Made by a program: the position numbers and the translations under genes | Assembly: GCF_009765735.1 (NCBI RefSeq) | Contig: NZ_LMUW01000070.1 | Span: forward strand, 24,038 to 88,037 | DNA from: Xenophilus sp. L33 | GTDB taxonomy: Bacteria > Pseudomonadota > Gammaproteobacteria > Burkholderiales > Burkholderiaceae_C | Length of the DNA: 64,000 nucleotides | Direction: 5' to 3' | In this document: in pieces, positions 8,640-17,544 of the stretch | Layout of the letters: the number at the start of each line of letters is the position of its first letter | How positions within the stretch are numbered: the stretch's first letter is position 1 | The notes under the pieces: model-generated | What the model was told of the DNA's origin: nothing | What the model saw: only the letters and a program-made list of their open reading frames with translations | Databases searched by the model: none

Positions 8640-11600
8640 GCGGTCGCCACCTGCTGGCCTGCCTCGGCATGGTCGGTGCGATGGCGACCCCGCTGCCGGC
8701 CCACGCGCAGGCCGATGCCAAGACCGCGCTGGTCGAGCAGGGCAACTACTGGCAGAGCATGGGCCGGGTCGACCTGGCCGAGGAAAGCTGGAAGAAGCTG
8801 CTGAACGTCGATCCGCAGAACGCCGACGCGATGTACGGCATGTCGCAGGTCGAGCTGGCGCGCGGCAACGCCGACGCCGCCCGCGGCTGGACCACCAGGT
8901 TGCGCGCCGCGCATCCGGGCGACAGCCGCGCCGCCACGGCGGCCCAGGGCACCGGCGCGCCGATGACCGACGTGCAGCGCGCCCGCGTCGCCGCGCAGGC
9001 CGGGCGCACCGCCGAGGCGGTGCAGATATACCGCGGCATCTTCGCCGGCCGGCCGCCGCCGGATCCGCTGGCGCTCGAGTATTACCAGCTCCTCGGCGGC
9101 ACGCCGCAAGGCTGGGACGAGGGCCGCAAGGGCCTGGAGCAGATGGTCAAGGACCATCCCGGCAACCTGCAGGACCAGCTGGCCCTCGCGCAGCTGCAGA
9201 CCTACCGCGAGCCGAGCCGGCGCGCCGGCATCGCCACCCTGGCGCAACTGTCCAAGCAGCCGGGCGAAGTCGGCAGCAGCGCCCGCGCCGCGTGGCGCCA
9301 GGCGCTCATCTGGCTCGATGCCCGCGAACCCGACTCGGGCCTCTACCGGGACTTCCTGGCCAACCAGGCCGACCCGGCGGTGCAGGCCCGGCTCGACGGC
9401 CTCACGGCCGCGCGCAGCGCCGAGGCGGCTTCGCCGGCCGCCCAGCCGCTGGGCGAAGGCTTCAAGGCGCTCGACCGCGGCGACTCGGCCACCGCCGAGC
9501 AGCGCTTCCAGCAGGCGCTCAAGGTGCAGCCCGGCGACAGCGAGGCGCTCGGCGGCCTCGGCCTGATCCGGCTGCGCCAGGAGCGCTTCGCCGAAGCCCA
9601 GCAGCTGCTCGAGCAGGCCTCCAGGAACGGCGGCGGCAAGTGGGCCTCGGCCCTGCGCAGCGCCACCTACTGGAACCTGGTCGGCCAAGCCAACGCGGCC
9701 CGGGCCAAGGGCGACACGCGCTCGGCCCAGAGCCTGCTGGAGCGCGCGGTCCGGCTCGATCCGAACGAGAGCGTCGGCCAGGTCGCGCTGGCCGACCTGC
9801 TGCTGGCCGGCGGCAACATGGCCGCGGCCGAGCAAGGCTACCGGCGCGTGCTCGAGGCCAAGCCGAACGACCCGCAGGCGCTGCGCGGCCTGATCACCGT
9901 CTACACCCGGCAGGGCCGCAACGCCGACGCCCAGGCGCTCACGCAGCGACTGACGCCGCAGCAACTGGCCCAGGTCGGCGACCTGTCGGACGTGCGGGTC
10001 GAGGCGGCCCGCGCGAAGGCGCGCCAGCAGATCGAGAGCGGCGACGTCGCCGGCGCCCAGCTGACGCTGGAAGACGCGATGCTGGCCGAGCCCGACAGCC
10101 CCTGGATCCGGCTCGACCTGGCCAACATCTACCGTCGCCAGGGCATGATGGCCCAGGCCCGCGGCGTGATGGACGGCCTGATGATGTCGCAGCCCGACAT
10201 GCCCGATGCGCTCTTCGCCAGCGCCCTGCTGGCCTCCGACGCCGACGACCCGGCCGCCGGCCTGGCCTACCTCGACCGCATTCCCGCCGCCTCGCGCACC
10301 CGCGACATGGCGCAGCTGCAGCGGCGCCTCTGGGCGGCGGCGCAGGCGCAGCAGGCGCAGGCCCTGGCCAAGCAGGGCCAGGTCGCAGCCGCCCGCAACC
10401 TGCTCGCGCAGACCCAGGCCGCGCTCGGCAACGACATGCCGCCCGCCCTCTGGGGCCAGCTGGCCGGCGCCTATGCCGACATCGGCGACTCGCCGCGGGC
10501 GCTGGCGATGATCCGCCAGCTGCTGGCGCGCAGCGCCAATCCGGGCATCGACGATCGGCTGCTCTACGCGTCCATCCTCTTGAAGACGCAGCAGGACGTC
10601 GAGCTGTCGGCGGTGCTGCGGCAGCTGCAGCCGGCCAACATGACCGTCGCCCAGCGCACCGACTTCAACCGCCTGCGCAGCGCCTACAGCCTGCGCCAGG
10701 TCGACGCCCTGCGCCAGGCCGGCAACCTCGAGGCCGCCTACAACGTGATCGCGCCAGTGCTGGCCGAGCAGCCGGAAGATCCGCAGGCGCTGAGCGCGCT
10801 CGCGCGCCTGTATTCGGCGGCGCGCGACGAGCGCCAGGCGCTGGCGATCTACCAGCGCATCCTGCAGCCCAGCCCCGGCGACGTCGACACGCTGATCGCC
10901 GCCGCCGCCAGTGCCAGCGCACTGCGCGCCAACGGCGATGCCGAGAGCTACGTTCAGGCCGCGCTCAAGATCGCGCCGGACCAGTCGCGGGTGCTGGCCG
11001 CGGCCGGCCGGGTCTATCGCAACGCCGGCGACAACAGGCAGGCCGAGGAATACCTGCGGGCGGCGGTCGCAGCCGAGAGCCGCCTCGCCAGCGGCGGCAA
11101 CGCCTTCGCCGCCAACCCGGCCGGCGGCCAGCCGGTCGCGTCCGGCAATCCGTTCGCCGGCATGACCGGCGGCGCCGCCAACACCACCTCGCCCTTCGGC
11201 GCGAACGCGCAGGTGGCGAGCCAGCCGGCGGCCGGCGGCTATCCGGCCAGCTACCCCGCGGTCTACACCACCGCGCCGGGCCAGGCCTCGCCTTTCGCCG
11301 GCATGCGCGGCAATGCCGCCGCTGCGGGCGCGATGCCGACGCTGCCACCGCTGCCACCGCTGCCGGGCACCGCACCCGTGGCCTATGCCGACAATGCCGG
11401 TGGCTCCGACGGCATGCCCTGGTCGACTTCCGGCGCGTCCGCTTCGCAAGGCAACGCGGCGCCCGCCACCAACGCGCGCAGCAGCCGCCAGCGCAATGCC
11501 GCCGGCCAGCCGGTCAACACGCCCCAGGCGCGGGCCTACATCGCGCCGCCGCAGGGGCAAGGCCAGGCCCAGGCGGCCTACGGACAGCAGCTGTACGCCC

Positions 11601-12997
11601 AGGGTTACCCGCAGACCTATCCGCCGACCTACCCGCAAGCGCAGGGCTACCTGCCGCCGCCGGTCACGCAGCCGGTCTACCCGCTGCCGCCGGCGGTGCC
11701 GGGCAGCTCGATGGCCAACGAGGGCAGCTGGAACACGCCGCCGCGCAGCAGCGCCCAGCCGGCCAATCCGCTCCTGGCCGAGTTGCAGGACGTGCAATCG
11801 GCCAACAGCACCACGGTGGACGTCGGCAGCGTGTTCCGCAACCGTGCCGGCGAGGCCGGTCTCAGCAAGCTCTGGGACATGGAGGTGCCGATCGAGGCGA
11901 GGATCCCGGTGGGCAACGGCAAGATCGTGGTCAGCGCCACGCCGACCGTGCTGGACAACGGCACGCTCGGCCAGGACTACGGCACCAGCAGTCGCTTCGG
12001 CGGCGGCCCGGCCGCGGCGATCGCGCAGCTGTCGGGCACCGTGCCCTCGCCCAACACGCAGAACGCCTCGGGCGTGGGCCTGAGCGTCGGCTACGAGGGC
12101 AAGAACCTGAACGCCAACATCGGCACCACGCCGCTCGGCTTCCAGGAGACCAACGCGGTCGGCAACATCACCTATGGCGACAAGATCACCGACAACGTGT
12201 CGTACAAGGCCGAGGTCTCGCGCCGCGCGGTGACCGACAGCCTGCTGTCCTTCGCCGGCACCGAGGACACGCGCACCGGCCTCAAGTGGGGCGGCGTGGT
12301 CGCCACCGGCGGCCGGCTCGACCTCACGCGCGACGACGGCACCTACGGCATCTACGGCTACGGCTCGGCCTATTCGGTGACCGGCCACAACGTCGAGGAC
12401 AACAGCCGCTTCGAGCTCGGCGGCGGCCTCTACGTGCACCTGCTGAGCCAGGCCAGCTCCTCGCTGACCGCCGGCATGAACCTGGACATCCTGAGCTACG
12501 ACAAGAACCTGAGCTACTTCACCTACGGCCAGGGCGGCTACTTCAGTCCGCAGAGCTACGCCAGCGTGGCCTTCCCGGTCGACTGGACCGGCCGCGACGA
12601 CCGCCTGTCGTGGCGCCTGAACGCCTCGCTGGGCGTGCAGTCCTTCACCCAGGACGCGTCGCCCTACTTCCCGACCGATCCGGGCCTGCAGTCGGGCGCC
12701 GCCGCCGCGGTGGCCCAGGCGACGCGGCTCAACCTGAACCAGGCCGTCTTCACGGGCTTCTATCCGCAGACCAGCCACACCGGCATCGCCTACAACCTCG
12801 CCGGCATCCTCGAATACCAAGTGGCGCCGCAGCTCTACCTGGGCGGCGCGATGGTCTTCAACAACGCGCAGAACTACCGCCAGGTGTCGGTCAGCGCGTA
12901 CCTGCGCTACATGCTGGGCAACTCGGGACGCTTCCAGGGACCGACCGGCGGCGCCACGCTGCGGCCGGTCAGCTCGCCCTACACGCCGCTCCTGTAG
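8615..12997 (+). CDS. bcsC: Cellulose synthase outer-membrane export protein BcsC
   Basis: Exports the glucan chain across the periplasm and outer membrane. 1460 aa, longer than typical BcsC (about 1150-1330). It has a signal peptide ending near AHAQA, a long run of TPR helices (to about residue 830), then roughly 220 residues of low-complexity Ala/Pro/Gln/Tyr sequence containing two near-repeats of PFAGM and YPQTYPPTYPQ-like text. The C-terminal beta-barrel domain of the BCSC_C type runs from about 1060 to the end. TGGAGA precedes ATG 8615, which lies within the end of bcsZ. It is the last gene of the operon and converges on the GGDEF/EAL gene 14 bases away. Confidence 0.94.
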   Translation: MPIDPTRLSGRHLLACLGMVGAMATPLPAHAQADAKTALVEQGNYWQSMGRVDLAEESWKKLLNVDPQNADAMYGMSQVELARGNADAARGWTTRLRAAHPGDSRAATAAQGTGAPMTDVQRARVAAQAGRTAEAVQIYRGIFAGRPPPDPLALEYYQLLGGTPQGWDEGRKGLEQMVKDHPGNLQDQLALAQLQTYREPSRRAGIATLAQLSKQPGEVGSSARAAWRQALIWLDAREPDSGLYRDFLANQADPAVQARLDGLTAARSAEAASPAAQPLGEGFKALDRGDSATAEQRFQQALKVQPGDSEALGGLGLIRLRQERFAEAQQLLEQASRNGGGKWASALRSATYWNLVGQANAARAKGDTRSAQSLLERAVRLDPNESVGQVALADLLLAGGNMAAAEQGYRRVLEAKPNDPQALRGLITVYTRQGRNADAQALTQRLTPQQLAQVGDLSDVRVEAARAKARQQIESGDVAGAQLTLEDAMLAEPDSPWIRLDLANIYRRQGMMAQARGVMDGLMMSQPDMPDALFASALLASDADDPAAGLAYLDRIPAASRTRDMAQLQRRLWAAAQAQQAQALAKQGQVAAARNLLAQTQAALGNDMPPALWGQLAGAYADIGDSPRALAMIRQLLARSANPGIDDRLLYASILLKTQQDVELSAVLRQLQPANMTVAQRTDFNRLRSAYSLRQVDALRQAGNLEAAYNVIAPVLAEQPEDPQALSALARLYSAARDERQALAIYQRILQPSPGDVDTLIAAAASASALRANGDAESYVQAALKIAPDQSRVLAAAGRVYRNAGDNRQAEEYLRAAVAAESRLASGGNAFAANPAGGQPVASGNPFAGMTGGAANTTSPFGANAQVASQPAAGGYPASYPAVYTTAPGQASPFAGMRGNAAAAGAMPTLPPLPPLPGTAPVAYADNAGGSDGMPWSTSGASASQGNAAPATNARSSRQRNAAGQPVNTPQARAYIAPPQGQGQAQAAYGQQLYAQGYPQTYPPTYPQAQGYLPPPVTQPVYPLPPAVPGSSMANEGSWNTPPRSSAQPANPLLAELQDVQSANSTTVDVGSVFRNRAGEAGLSKLWDMEVPIEARIPVGNGKIVVSATPTVLDNGTLGQDYGTSSRFGGGPAAAIAQLSGTVPSPNTQNASGVGLSVGYEGKNLNANIGTTPLGFQETNAVGNITYGDKITDNVSYKAEVSRRAVTDSLLSFAGTEDTRTGLKWGGVVATGGRLDLTRDDGTYGIYGYGSAYSVTGHNVEDNSRFELGGGLYVHLLSQASSSLTAGMNLDILSYDKNLSYFTYGQGGYFSPQSYASVAFPVDWTGRDDRLSWRLNASLGVQSFTQDASPYFPTDPGLQSGAAAAVAQATRLNLNQAVFTGFYPQTSHTGIAYNLAGILEYQVAPQLYLGGAMVFNNAQNYRQVSVSAYLRYMLGNSGRFQGPTGGATLRPVSSPYTPLL

Positions 12998-13011
12998 GCG
13001 GCCGCTGCGGT

Positions 13012-14649
13012 TCAGGCGCAGCCGTCGGCCCGCCCCCACGGCGGGGCCGATTCGAATTCGCCGATCCAGTCCGGCACCCGGTCGGCCGCCAGCGGCTTGG
13101 CGATGCCGTAGCCCTGCCCGAGGGTGCAGCCCAGCGCCATGAGCGCATCGCCATGGGCGACCGATTCCACGCCCTCGGCGATGGTCTTGCGGCCGAGGCC
13201 GCGGGCCATCACCAGGATGCCGCGAATGATCGCCTCGTCCTCCGGGTCGTCCAGCATGCCGCGCACGAAGGACTGGTCGAGCTTGAGCGCCGCCACCGGC
13301 AGTTCGCGCAGGTAGGTGAGCGAGGAATAGCCGGTGCCGAAGTCGTCCATGACCACCGGCACGCCGAGCGCCTGGCAGGCCACGATGAAGTCGGCCACCG
13401 CGGCGAAGTCCTTGATCGCGGTGGTCTCGAGGATCTCCAGCTCCAGCACGCCCGCCTGCAGTTGCGGATAGCGCGCCAGGTGCAGGCCGAGCCGCTCGAT
13501 GAAGTCCGGCCGCAGCAGGTGGCGCGGGCTGATGTTCACGCTGATCGACGTGCGCGTGCCGGTGTCCAGCCATTGCGCGGCCTGGCGCACCGCCTCGCCG
13601 AGCGCCCAGTCGCCCAGGCGCTCGACCAGCTCGTGGTCCTCGATCAGCGGCACGAAGGCGGCCGGCTGCAGGAGGCCGCGCTGCGGATGCTGCCAGCGCA
13701 CCAGCGCCTCGAAGCCGATCACCCGGCCGCAGCGCATGTCGACCTTCGGCTGGTAGGCCAGCATGAATTCGCCCAGCGCCAGGCCGACCTGGATGCGCTG
13801 CCGCTCGCGCGCTTCCTCCTGCTGCTCCTGGGCCTGGCCGGCGTCGAAGAAATGCACCTGGCCGCCGCCCGCGCGCTTGGCGAAGAAGACCGCCTGCTGG
13901 GCGTGCTGCAGCATCACCTCGGTCGGCTGCTCGCCGTGGCGCATCAGGGCCACGCCGACGCTGGTGCGCAGCCGGGTGGAGCGTTCCTGCAAGCGGAACG
14001 GATGCGCCAGCCGCGCCAGGACCTGCTCGAGCAGTTGCTCGACCTCCTCCTGGCTGCCGACGCCGAGCGCCAGCGCGAATTCGTCGCCGCCGACGCGCGC
14101 CACCGCGGCGTCGTTCGGCACCGCTGCCTTGAGGCGGCGGGCCACTTCGCGCAGCACCGCGTCGCCGCCGGCCGGGCCGAGCGCTTCGTTGACGTCGCGG
14201 AAGCGGTCGAGGTCGAGGTAGCAGACCGCCAGCATCCGCTCGACCTCGTCTTCGGGCGGGTGCGCCGGCGCCAGTTCCTCGATCGACGGCAGCCGGTTCG
14301 GCAGGCGGGTGAGCGCGTCGTGGCGCGAGAGCAGTTCGAGCCGCTGGCCGCGGCCGCCGCGGGCGGTGAGCGTGAAGGACCACAGCACGCAGCTGTCTTC
14401 CATCCGCTCGCCGCGCACGTCGACCAGGAGGCTTTCGTGGCGGCCGTGCAGCTCGACGCTGCGGCCGTCGACCGCGCCGCGCGCCGGCACCTGCATGAGG
14501 CGCGCCGCGGCCGGCGCGAGCACGTCGCCGAAGGGCATGTCGTCGAGGGAGCCGGAAGGGAAATCGAGCAGCGCGTACGCGTCTTCGTCGGCCCAGACGA
14601 TCTGGCCATCGCAAATCTTGAGGTGGCCGACGAGGGTACGGGTGGGCAT
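13012..14649 (-). CDS. GGDEF/EAL cyclic di-GMP protein, probable phosphodiesterase
   Basis: 545 aa with an N-terminal PAS-like region (about 1-110), a GGDEF domain with the exact motif GGDEF, and a C-terminal EAL domain. All EAL catalytic landmarks are visible: EALVRW, the Asn in SVNISP, the Glu in LELEILET, the Asp pair in MDDFGTGYSS, the Lys in LKLDQSF, AEGVE and GQGYGIAKPL. Hydrolysis of c-di-GMP is therefore expected. Whether the GGDEF half also synthesises or only binds GTP cannot be told; an I-site is not evident. It converges on bcsC, so it is not part of that transcript, but its position suggests it tunes the same pool that controls BcsA. Confidence 0.92.
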   Translation of the reverse strand: MPTRTLVGHLKICDGQIVWADEDAYALLDFPSGSLDDMPFGDVLAPAAARLMQVPARGAVDGRSVELHGRHESLLVDVRGERMEDSCVLWSFTLTARGGRGQRLELLSRHDALTRLPNRLPSIEELAPAHPPEDEVERMLAVCYLDLDRFRDVNEALGPAGGDAVLREVARRLKAAVPNDAAVARVGGDEFALALGVGSQEEVEQLLEQVLARLAHPFRLQERSTRLRTSVGVALMRHGEQPTEVMLQHAQQAVFFAKRAGGGQVHFFDAGQAQEQQEEARERQRIQVGLALGEFMLAYQPKVDMRCGRVIGFEALVRWQHPQRGLLQPAAFVPLIEDHELVERLGDWALGEAVRQAAQWLDTGTRTSISVNISPRHLLRPDFIERLGLHLARYPQLQAGVLELEILETTAIKDFAAVADFIVACQALGVPVVMDDFGTGYSSLTYLRELPVAALKLDQSFVRGMLDDPEDEAIIRGILVMARGLGRKTIAEGVESVAHGDALMALGCTLGQGYGIAKPLAADRVPDWIGEFESAPPWGRADGCA

Positions 14650-14698
14650 GACCGCTATTGTTCCCTCAAAAACAGGCGCCTGAGTGTCTTAAACGCCC

Positions 14699-14717
14699 GA
14701 CCGGCCGATCGCCGGTC
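14699..14717 (-). terminator. Hairpin after the small membrane protein gene
   Basis: Perfect 7-bp inverted repeat GACCGGC/GCCGGTC with a 5-base loop. On the minus strand it lies 16 bases beyond the stop of the 51-residue gene and is followed, after a few bases, by TTTAAG. The U-tract is poor, so it may be a weak terminator or a 3' end stabiliser. Confidence 0.35.
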
Positions 14718-14732
14718 GCCCCGCACGCGCCC

Positions 14733-14888
14733 TCAGAGCAGGCCGCGCAAGGTCTCTGCCGACTTCTTGATCTGGCTCGCCATTTCGCGCTCCAGCGCGG
14801 GCGGACTGCGATGGCCGAGCAGGTCGATCAGCCAGCCCGCGGCCACCAGGATCGCCAGGGCGCCGAGTGTGAAGATCTCTGAGTCCAT
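14733..14888 (-). CDS. Small single-pass membrane protein, unknown function
   Basis: 51 aa beginning MDSEIFTLGALAILVAAGW. Residues about 6-24 form one transmembrane helix, followed by a short cytoplasmic or periplasmic basic/amphipathic tail (SQIKKSAETLRGLL). A strong purine-rich ribosome site (AAAGGGGGAA) lies just upstream of the ATG, and codon use matches neighbouring genes, which supports a real gene. It lies between the GGDEF/EAL gene and the FHA gene, all on the minus strand. I do not recognise the family. Small proteins of this shape often modulate a larger membrane or signalling partner, but no partner can be named. Confidence 0.65.
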   Translation of the reverse strand: MDSEIFTLGALAILVAAGWLIDLLGHRSPPALEREMASQIKKSAETLRGLL

Positions 14889-14996
14889 TGGATTCCCCCT
14901 TTTGCGTTGCCGTCACTGTGCATCGGGAACGCGCGAAGAGGAATCGGCCGAACGGACTGCCTTGGTAGTTCGTTTGCCGGGGAATAAAACAGGCGC

Positions 14997-15374
14997 TCAG
15001 GCCTTGCCGATTCGCTGCAGGTCGATGTCGGCCAGCTTGCCCGGTTCGGTGACCAGCCGAAGGGCGTCGGCGTCGAGGATCTGGCCCTTCGTGGCCAGGA
15101 AGCGGATCTGGTAGTCGCCGATGCGGATCTCGTCGCCGTTGCGAAGGATCGCGGAGTCGATGCGGGTGCCGTTGACGTAGGTTCCGTTGTGGCTGTGGAG
15201 GTCGCGGACAGTGAGCGCTTCGTTGACGGTCTCGAGCACTGCGTGCGTGCGGCTCACCAACTGGTTGTCGAGGACGAGGTCGGCGGTGGCGGCGCGACCG
15301 ATCACGAACGGGGTTGCCACCACGTTGATCTGCTTGGCCGAACCGCTCTTCTGCAGCACGATCAGTCTTGTCAT
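14997..15374 (-). CDS. FHA domain protein
   Basis: 125 aa, almost entirely one forkhead-associated domain, which binds phosphothreonine peptides. The conserved landmarks are present: GR in FVIGRAATADLVL, the SRTHA loop, and the SHNGTYVNG turn. There are no other catalytic or membrane segments, so it is a stand-alone cytoplasmic adaptor. No Ser/Thr kinase or phosphatase gene is present in the window, so its phosphorylated partner is unknown. It may be transcribed with the downstream 51-residue membrane protein, 108 bases away. Confidence 0.88.
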   Translation of the reverse strand: MTRLIVLQKSGSAKQINVVATPFVIGRAATADLVLDNQLVSRTHAVLETVNEALTVRDLHSHNGTYVNGTRIDSAILRNGDEIRIGDYQIRFLATKGQILDADALRLVTEPGKLADIDLQRIGKA

Positions 15375-15488
15375 GTTTTCCTCAACTCCTTGGGCCCCGG
15401 CTGCTTCCTGTCTATCGGTCTATGCCTCTTGGGAAGCGGCTTTCGGGTCCGCGAGCCCGCAGGCCCGGTGGTGCAACTTGCCGAACGT

Positions 15489-15508
15489 CGTAGGTCGGAA
15501 TTCTCCTA
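15489..15508. repeat. Short inverted repeat upstream of the FHA gene
   Basis: GTAGG and CCTAC flank a 10-base centre containing GGAATTC. It overlaps the stop codon of the unknown gene at 15506 and lies about 115 bases upstream of the FHA start on the same strand. It could be a protein-binding site or a weak hairpin. Low confidence. Confidence 0.25.
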
Positions 15509-15823
15509 CAAAGCGGGATGGCCGCCGGTGGTGAACATCAGCGAATCAGGACCGGCCGACTGGGTCTGCGGGGCCCCGGCCTTCCCGGCGCGGCCGACCG
15601 GGTGCATCGGCTTGCCGAACGGTGCGAGGCCTTGCAGCACGCGCAGTGCCGAGGCGCCATGGATCAGGGCTTCGGAGTAGTCGGGCAGCCCTTGTGTCGA
15701 GGAATCGATGGGACGGTATTCCAGCACGTCCTCGGACGCGGCCTGGACTGCTTCCATCAGCACCCAATGAAATTCATGGGGTTCCAATTCGAGAACAGTG
15801 AGCGCGATGTCGCGGAGTGCCAC
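15506..15823 (-). CDS. Hypothetical protein
   Basis: 105 aa, probably cytoplasmic: no signal peptide or membrane helix is visible. It has an acidic, Glu-rich N-terminal half (ALTVLELEPHEFHWVLMEAV) and a Gly/Pro-rich tail. A codon pattern typical of the genome and no competing frame support it as real. I do not recognise a family. It lies between htrA and the FHA gene on the same strand, separated from htrA by a long imperfect hairpin, so it is probably transcribed separately from the protease. Confidence 0.6.
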   Translation of the reverse strand: MALRDIALTVLELEPHEFHWVLMEAVQAASEDVLEYRPIDSSTQGLPDYSEALIHGASALRVLQGLAPFGKPMHPVGRAGKAGAPQTQSAGPDSLMFTTGGHPAL

Positions 15824-15909
15824 CAGAGATCCTCTTGTTCAGTTGCAGGCTGAATTGTTACTGCGGACCAATTGCACGCCAAGGCACTTTTGCACGCTGC
15901 TCCAATGAG

Positions 15910-15958
15910 GAGGCCGCGAATGGGCAACTAAGTCTCAGTTGCCCGCATTCGCGGCCTC
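15910..15958 (-). terminator. Long stem-loop downstream of htrA
   Basis: Two nested inverted repeats form one hairpin. A 13-bp stem (15910-15922 with 15946-15958) and a further 7-bp stem (15923-15929 with 15937-15943) are separated by a 2-base bulge and closed by a 7-base loop. It begins 18 bases past the htrA stop. There is no T-run after it on the minus strand, so termination would not be classic intrinsic; it may stabilise the htrA mRNA end. Confidence 0.5.
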
Positions 15959-15976
15959 GTCATCGGAAGCGGTCGA

Positions 15977-17461
15977 TCAGCCGATGCGCACCGGCACGAA
16001 GATCTTGTTGCCGTCGCGCTGGATCAGCAGCGCCACCGACTTGTCGGCCTTCGACACCACGTCACGCACCTGCTCGACGCTCCTGGCCTGGGTGCCGTTG
16101 ATCGCGAGCAGCACGTCGCCCGCCTGCACGCCCGCCATCGCGGCCGGACCGCCGACGTCGGCGATCAGCAGGCCGCCGTCGACCTGCGCCTCGCGCGCTT
16201 CCTGCGGCTGCAGCGGACGCAGCGCCAGGCCGAGCTTGCCCTGGTTGGCGCCGTCGTCGTTCTTCGCGACCTGGGTGCCCTTCTCGGCCGCGTCGCCCAG
16301 CTTGGCGCTGATCGACTTGCTGCCGCCGTCGCGCCAGATGTCGAGGTTCACGCTCGTGCCCGGCTTTTCCTGGCCGATCAGGGCCGGCAGGTCGCCCGAG
16401 GACACCACCTCCTGGCCGTTGACCGCGCGGATCACGTCGCCCGAGCGCAGGCCCGCCTGGTCGGCCGGGCCGCCCTTCTCGACGTTCGAGACCAGCGCGC
16501 CTTCGGGCTTGAGCAGCTTGAAGGAATCGGCGAAGGTCTGGTTCACTTCCTGCACCGCGACGCCGAGCTTGGCGTGCGAGGCCTTGCCGGTGGCGACGAT
16601 CTGGTCCTTGACCTGGATCGCGACGTCGATCGGGATCGAGAACGACACGCCCTGGAAGCCGCCGCTGCGGCTGTAGATCTGCGAGTTGATGCCGACCACT
16701 TCGCCGCGGGTGTTCAGGAGCGGGCCGCCCGAGTTGCCGGGGTTGATCGGCACGTCGGTCTGGATGAAGGGCACGTAGCCGTCGTCGGGCAGCGAACGGC
16801 CCTTGGCGCTCACCACGCCGGCGGTGACCGTGTTCTCGAAGCCGAAGGGCGAGCCGATGGCCAGCACCCATTCGCCGGCCTTCAGGTCCTTGGTGTTGCC
16901 GATGGCCAGCACCGGCAGGTTCTTGGCCTCGATCTTGATGACCGCGACGTCGGTCTTCGGATCGGCGCCCAGCACCTTGGCGCTGTATTCGCGGCGGTCG
17001 GTGAGCTTGACGGTGACTTCCTTGGCGTCCTTCACCACGTGGGCGTTGGTCAGGATGATGCCGTCTGCGCTGACGATGAAGCCCGAGCCGACGCCGCGCA
17101 CCGGCACTTCGCGCTCCGGGGCCTGCTGGGCACGCGGGCCGCCTTGCTGGCCCTGGCCGAAGCGGCGCAGGAATTCGCGCATCGCCTCGTTCGGGTCGCC
17201 CTCGCCGTCCTCCGCCGATTCCTTGCGGGTGCCGGTCACGCTGATGTTGACCACCGCCTGGCCATCGCGCGCGGTGATGGTGGAGAAGTCGGGCATCGTC
17301 ACCGTGCCGCCGGTGGTGATCGGCGCGATCTGGCCGGTCTGGACGGGCGCGTCGGCACTGGCGCGGGCGCTGGTGTAGGCACCGGCGCCGACGGCACCGA
17401 TCACGCCGGCCGCGGCCAGGGAAAGCACGAGGGTGCGGGGCGAGGTCATGGCGGTCTTCAT
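15977..17461 (-). CDS. Periplasmic serine protease of the HtrA/DegQ family
   Basis: Do-like protease/chaperone for envelope protein quality control. 494 aa. ATG 17461 was chosen because AAGGA lies about eight bases upstream and a signal helix (LVLSLAAAGVIGAVGAGAYTS) follows. The catalytic triad is His141 (NAHVV), Asp171 (TDVAV) and Ser244 (GNSGGP). Two PDZ domains follow, the first around VRAVNGQEV in form and the second ending near the C-terminus (DVLLAINGTQ). A Gly/Gln-rich loop lies before the active site. The sensor kinase and response regulator genes lie directly upstream on the same strand, suggesting the operon regulates this protease in response to envelope stress. Confidence 0.95.
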   Translation of the reverse strand: MKTAMTSPRTLVLSLAAAGVIGAVGAGAYTSARASADAPVQTGQIAPITTGGTVTMPDFSTITARDGQAVVNISVTGTRKESAEDGEGDPNEAMREFLRRFGQGQQGGPRAQQAPEREVPVRGVGSGFIVSADGIILTNAHVVKDAKEVTVKLTDRREYSAKVLGADPKTDVAVIKIEAKNLPVLAIGNTKDLKAGEWVLAIGSPFGFENTVTAGVVSAKGRSLPDDGYVPFIQTDVPINPGNSGGPLLNTRGEVVGINSQIYSRSGGFQGVSFSIPIDVAIQVKDQIVATGKASHAKLGVAVQEVNQTFADSFKLLKPEGALVSNVEKGGPADQAGLRSGDVIRAVNGQEVVSSGDLPALIGQEKPGTSVNLDIWRDGGSKSISAKLGDAAEKGTQVAKNDDGANQGKLGLALRPLQPQEAREAQVDGGLLIADVGGPAAMAGVQAGDVLLAINGTQARSVEQVRDVVSKADKSVALLIQRDGNKIFVPVRIG

Positions 17462-17544
17462 TGTCGAATCCTTGAGGGAGAGGTTGGAACTGGGCACCGC
17501 GAGAATGTCGCGTGACCCGCTTAAGCCCGCCTTAAACCCGAAGG

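Noticed and set aside
8519..14614. A very long open frame on the minus strand opposite bcsC and continuing into the GGDEF/EAL gene
   Set aside because: A by-product of GC-rich codon bias; composition is Arg/Ala/Gly-rich without domain logic, while bcsC on the other strand is clear.
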